A stretch of DNA of 64,000 nt from Pseudomonas tritici (lineage in GTDB: Bacteria; Pseudomonadota; Gammaproteobacteria; Pseudomonadales; Pseudomonadaceae). Position numbers and translations under genes: made by a program. How positions within the stretch are numbered: the first letter of the stretch is position 1; each line of letters opens with the position of its first letter. The stretch lies in the NCBI RefSeq assembly GCF_014268275.3, contig NZ_CP077084.1, positions 2,728,001 through 2,792,000 on the forward strand, in the 5' to 3' direction. The notes under the pieces were generated by a model, which saw only the letters and a list, made by a program, of their open reading frames with translations, did not search any database and was not told where the DNA came from. Below are positions 63,201 to 64,000 of the stretch, in pieces.

Positions 63201-64000
63201 TGCGTGAACAGGACAGCGTCGGTGAAACCGTCGTAGTCGCTCAGGAAAGCCCAACGGGCAAGCAACTGGTCGCCTATGTGGTTCCGGCAGACCCGCTGCT
63301 GGCCGAGAACTCCCCGGCCCAGGTCGAATTCCGCGAAGCGCTGCGTCGCGCCCTGAAAACCCGCCTGCCGGACTACATGGTGCCAGCGCACTTCATGTTC
63401 CTGGCGCAGATGCCACTGACCCCCAATGGCAAGCTGGACCGCAAGGGCCTGCCGCAGCCGGAGGAGGCTCAATCCCAAGGGGTGTGGGTTGAACCGGTGA
63501 CCGCGTTGCAGCAGCAAGTCGCCGCGATCTGGGCCGATGTGCTGGGGGTTGAACGTGTTGGCCTGGCGGATCACTTCTTCGAGCTGGGCGGGCATTCATT
63601 GCTGGCCATGCAGGTGATTTCGCGCCTGCGCCAGTTGCTGGAGCGGGAAGTCGCGCTGCGCACCCTGTTTGAACAGCCGCAACTGGAAGGTTTTGTGCTG
63701 GCTTTACAGGCCCTGGACGCAACGCCGCTGGCGCCGCCGATGCGCGCGCTGGCACGTGACCGCGCGTTACCGCTGTCGTATGCCCAGGAGCGCCAGTGGT
63801 TCCTCTGGCAATTGGAGCCCGACAGCGCGGCCTATCATGTGCCCACTGCATTGCGCCTGAGCGGGCAGTTGGATCGCCCCGCGTTGCAACGCAGTTTCGA
63901 CGCCTTGCTGGCGCGTCATGAAACCTTGCGCACGGTGTTTGTCAGCGAGGGCGAGCGCACCGTACAGCGTGTCCTGCCGGAGTCTGCGCTGTTGCTGGAT
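57290..64000 (+). CDS. Pyoverdine-type NRPS 3, 3' end beyond the window: C-A-T-C-A-T-C...
   Basis: This frame is open from GTG 57290 to the window end (2237 codons seen), with a GAGGGG site upstream. It begins MQALIESVGSLSAQQKKAL, a docking helix. Module 6: C (HHIVSDGGS at about 170; the Trp usually after DG is Gly), A (YTSGSTG at about 646), T (Ser about 1038). Module 7: C (HHIVSDG at about 1222), A (about 1701), T (Ser about 2103). A further C begins near 2160 and is cut off. Pocket codes are DGEDHGTVVK for module 6, which I associate with lysine, and DGEVCGGVTK for module 7, the same as module 3, so probably formyl-hydroxyornithine. No E domain is seen. The gene could be pvdD- or pvdK-like; the end, including any thioesterase, is outside the window. 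Confidence 0.85.
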   Translation, partial: MQALIESVGSLSAQQKKALAVMLKQQGINLFEIAPVFKRQEGEPLRLSYAQERQWFLWQLEPHSAAYHLPRALRLKGRLDRAALQRSFDSLIGRHESLRTYLHQDVDHVLQVVRPELHLEIALEAGDAAQLEARVQAEVAKPFDLQQGPLLRVKLLQLAPDDHVLVLVLHHIVSDGGSMQVMVDELVQLYVAYSQGQDVHLPGLSIQYPDYALWQRSWMEAGEKERQLGYWREQLGGEQPVLELPLDHPRPAVQSYRGARVEIGLDAALVNGLKALAQREGVTLFMLLLASFQTLLYRYSGQSDIRVGVPIANRNRAETERLIGFFVNTQVLKADIDGQMTFSQLLAQVKQRALEAQSHQDLPFEQLVEALQPERSLSHNPLFQVMFNHQAEGRRPRGEQQLPGLGVEALEWDSQSAQFDLSLDTQESPEGIWASLTYATDLFDAATVQRMAEHWQRVLRAVVGRAGNRIAQLGMLVDDEQRRLLQDWNRSTAAFEDVAGVHGLFEAQVRQRPDAIALCLGDQSISYAELNRQANRLAHHLIGQGIGPEVLVGVAVERSFDMVVSLLAVLKAGGAYVPLDPQYPRERLLHMLEDSGVRLVLTQSHVAMPLPEGMATVDLADAHLALCPESDPQITVFSQNLAYVIYTSGSTGKPKGVAINHAALTEFSSIAAGYSRLTSEDRVLQFATLNFDGFVEQLYPALTHGATVVLRGPELWDSARLYEEIIAQGITLADLPTAYWNLFLLDCLAAGPRAYGSLRQIHIGGEAMPLDGPAQWLKAGLGHVRLLNTYGPTEATVVSSVLDCTSGTELIGATASPIGRSLPGRALYVLDRDLNLAPLGAVGELYIGSSCGLARAYLNRALLTAERFVPDPFGETGERLYRTGDLARYRADGVIEYVGRVDHQVKIRGFRIELGEIEALLLAQDGVRETLVLAADNQLVAYLVSEQTDAEALKSTLREQLPDYMVPAHLVFLERMPLNPNGKLDRQALPKPDASQSQQLWVEPVTELEQQVAAVWADILGAERVGLTDHFFEMGGHSLLAMQVVSRLRHVLGREVPLKLVFEQPRLEGFASALQALEAPEGEQAPPLIAVGREQPLPLSYAQERQWFLWQLDPDSAAYHIPSALRLKGALDVSALQRSFDALVARHESLRTCVQVQPDGARQVIQPDGALPINVRGVNEADLQAQVEAEIARPFDLQQGPLLRVTLLRLAENEHVLVLVQHHIVSDGWSMQVMVDELVQLYAAFSQGQAPQLPGMPIQYADYAVWQRTWMEAGEKARQLDYWREMLGGEQPVLELPFDHQRPAQQSHRGARLEVPLPTALAADLKALAQAQGVTLFMLLLASFQTLLHRYSCQQDIRVGVPVANRNRVETERLIGFFVNTQVLKADIDGHTTVAQLLAQVKQRALDAQAHQDLPFEQLVEALQPERSLSLNPLFQVMFNHQAEGRPGDAPQALAHLRIEGLAWDRRTAHFDLDLDVQESADGLWASLGYATDLFDAATIERMARHWQNLLQAMVADQQQNIGQLNLLDRDEQQHILQLWDRTDSGFPATRLVHELFADRAAENPNAVAVKFDAQTLSYGQLDSQANRLAHALIARGVGPEVRVAIAMPRSAESMVAFLAVMKAGGVYVPLDIEYPRDRLLYMMQDSRAQLLLTHTRALQQLPIPDGLDSLAIDRTEDWSDYSDTAPHVELDGDNLAYVIYTSGSTGMPKGVAVSHGPLVAHIIATGERYETSPADCELHFMSFAFDGSHEGWMHPLINGASVLIRDDSLWLPEYTYEQMHRHNVTMAVFPPVYLQQLAEHAERDGNPPAVRVYCFGGDAVAQASYDLAWRALKPTYLFNGYGPTETVVTPLLWKARKGDPCGAVYAPIGTLLGNRSGYVLDSQLNLQPIGVAGELYLGGEGVARGYLERPALTAERFVPDPFGKPGSRVYRSGDLTRGRPDGVVDYLGRVDHQVKIRGFRIELGEIEACLREQDSVGETVVVAQESPTGKQLVAYVVPADPLLAENSPAQVEFREALRRALKTRLPDYMVPAHFMFLAQMPLTPNGKLDRKGLPQPEEAQSQGVWVEPVTALQQQVAAIWADVLGVERVGLADHFFELGGHSLLAMQVISRLRQLLEREVALRTLFEQPQLEGFVLALQALDATPLAPPMRALARDRALPLSYAQERQWFLWQLEPDSAAYHVPTALRLSGQLDRPALQRSFDALLARHETLRTVFVSEGERTVQRVLPESALLLD
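61769..63434. repeat. Intragenic duplicated block, copy B (module 7 A domain)
   Basis: This is the partner of 47494-49150 at an offset of 14,275 bp. Amino-acid changes in the pocket region are few (for example DGAHE versus DGSHE), so both A domains should load the same substrate. Confidence 0.85.

Overview
The window reads as a high-GC gammaproteobacterial chromosome, most likely a Pseudomonas of the fluorescens group. Three things point there. A pyoverdine-type non-ribosomal peptide synthetase (NRPS) locus fills the right-hand 25 kb. Gaps between genes carry REPIN-like inverted repeats of the fluorescens type (GTGGGAGCTGGCTTGCC and GTAGTGAGCGGGCTTGCC families). The single-copy genes (cobF, nrtR-pncA-pncB-nadE, mtlR-like, mntH) have typical Pseudomonas make-up. 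No rRNA, tRNA, CRISPR array, insertion sequence or prophage was seen.

Left part (1-12 kb): an envelope operon opens the window: TonB-type energy transducer, large putative porin, periplasmic coiled-coil protein, YbjN-like protein, parvulin-type prolyl isomerase and a LysR-type regulator. A LysR/DUF4865 divergent pair follows, then a histidine-phosphatase-fold protein beside cobF (cobalamin pathway), an exported esterase-like hydrolase, a small exported protein and a KefB/KefC-like K+/H+ antiporter.

Middle part (12-38 kb): accessory and catabolic genes are mixed with three toxin-antitoxin pairs (HigBA-like, Phd/VapC, HicAB). They include an EamA exporter with a divergent AraC regulator, a DUF726 hydrolase fused to a YaaW-like domain, mntH, a LysR with a YdcZ-type exporter pair, a 56-aa metallothionein, an AraC/XapX/quinone-oxidoreductase group, a nucleoside uptake pair (tsx plus purine nucleoside permease), and a polyol remnant (mtlR-like regulator, binding protein, SDR dehydrogenase) that lacks its permease and ATPase genes. 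Next come the NrtR-controlled NAD salvage operon (pncA-pncB-nadE), an EF-hand-like/NolX-like repeat protein, a MATE exporter, and a TetR/MFS pair with two perfect palindromic operators between the genes.

Right part (38.5-64 kb): three co-directional, nearly abutting NRPS genes. Reading adenylation-domain pockets by eye against GrsA numbering gives D-Ser, Ser, a hydroxyornithine-like residue | D-Ser, Ser | Lys, a hydroxyornithine-like residue, then a further condensation domain cut by the window edge. Two hydroxamate residues plus a catecholate chromophore would give the hexadentate iron ligand expected of a pyoverdine. The adenylation domains have been copied within the locus: one stretch of about 610 bp is identical between the first and third synthetases.

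All functional calls rest on reading sequence and on remembered family features. No searches were run.
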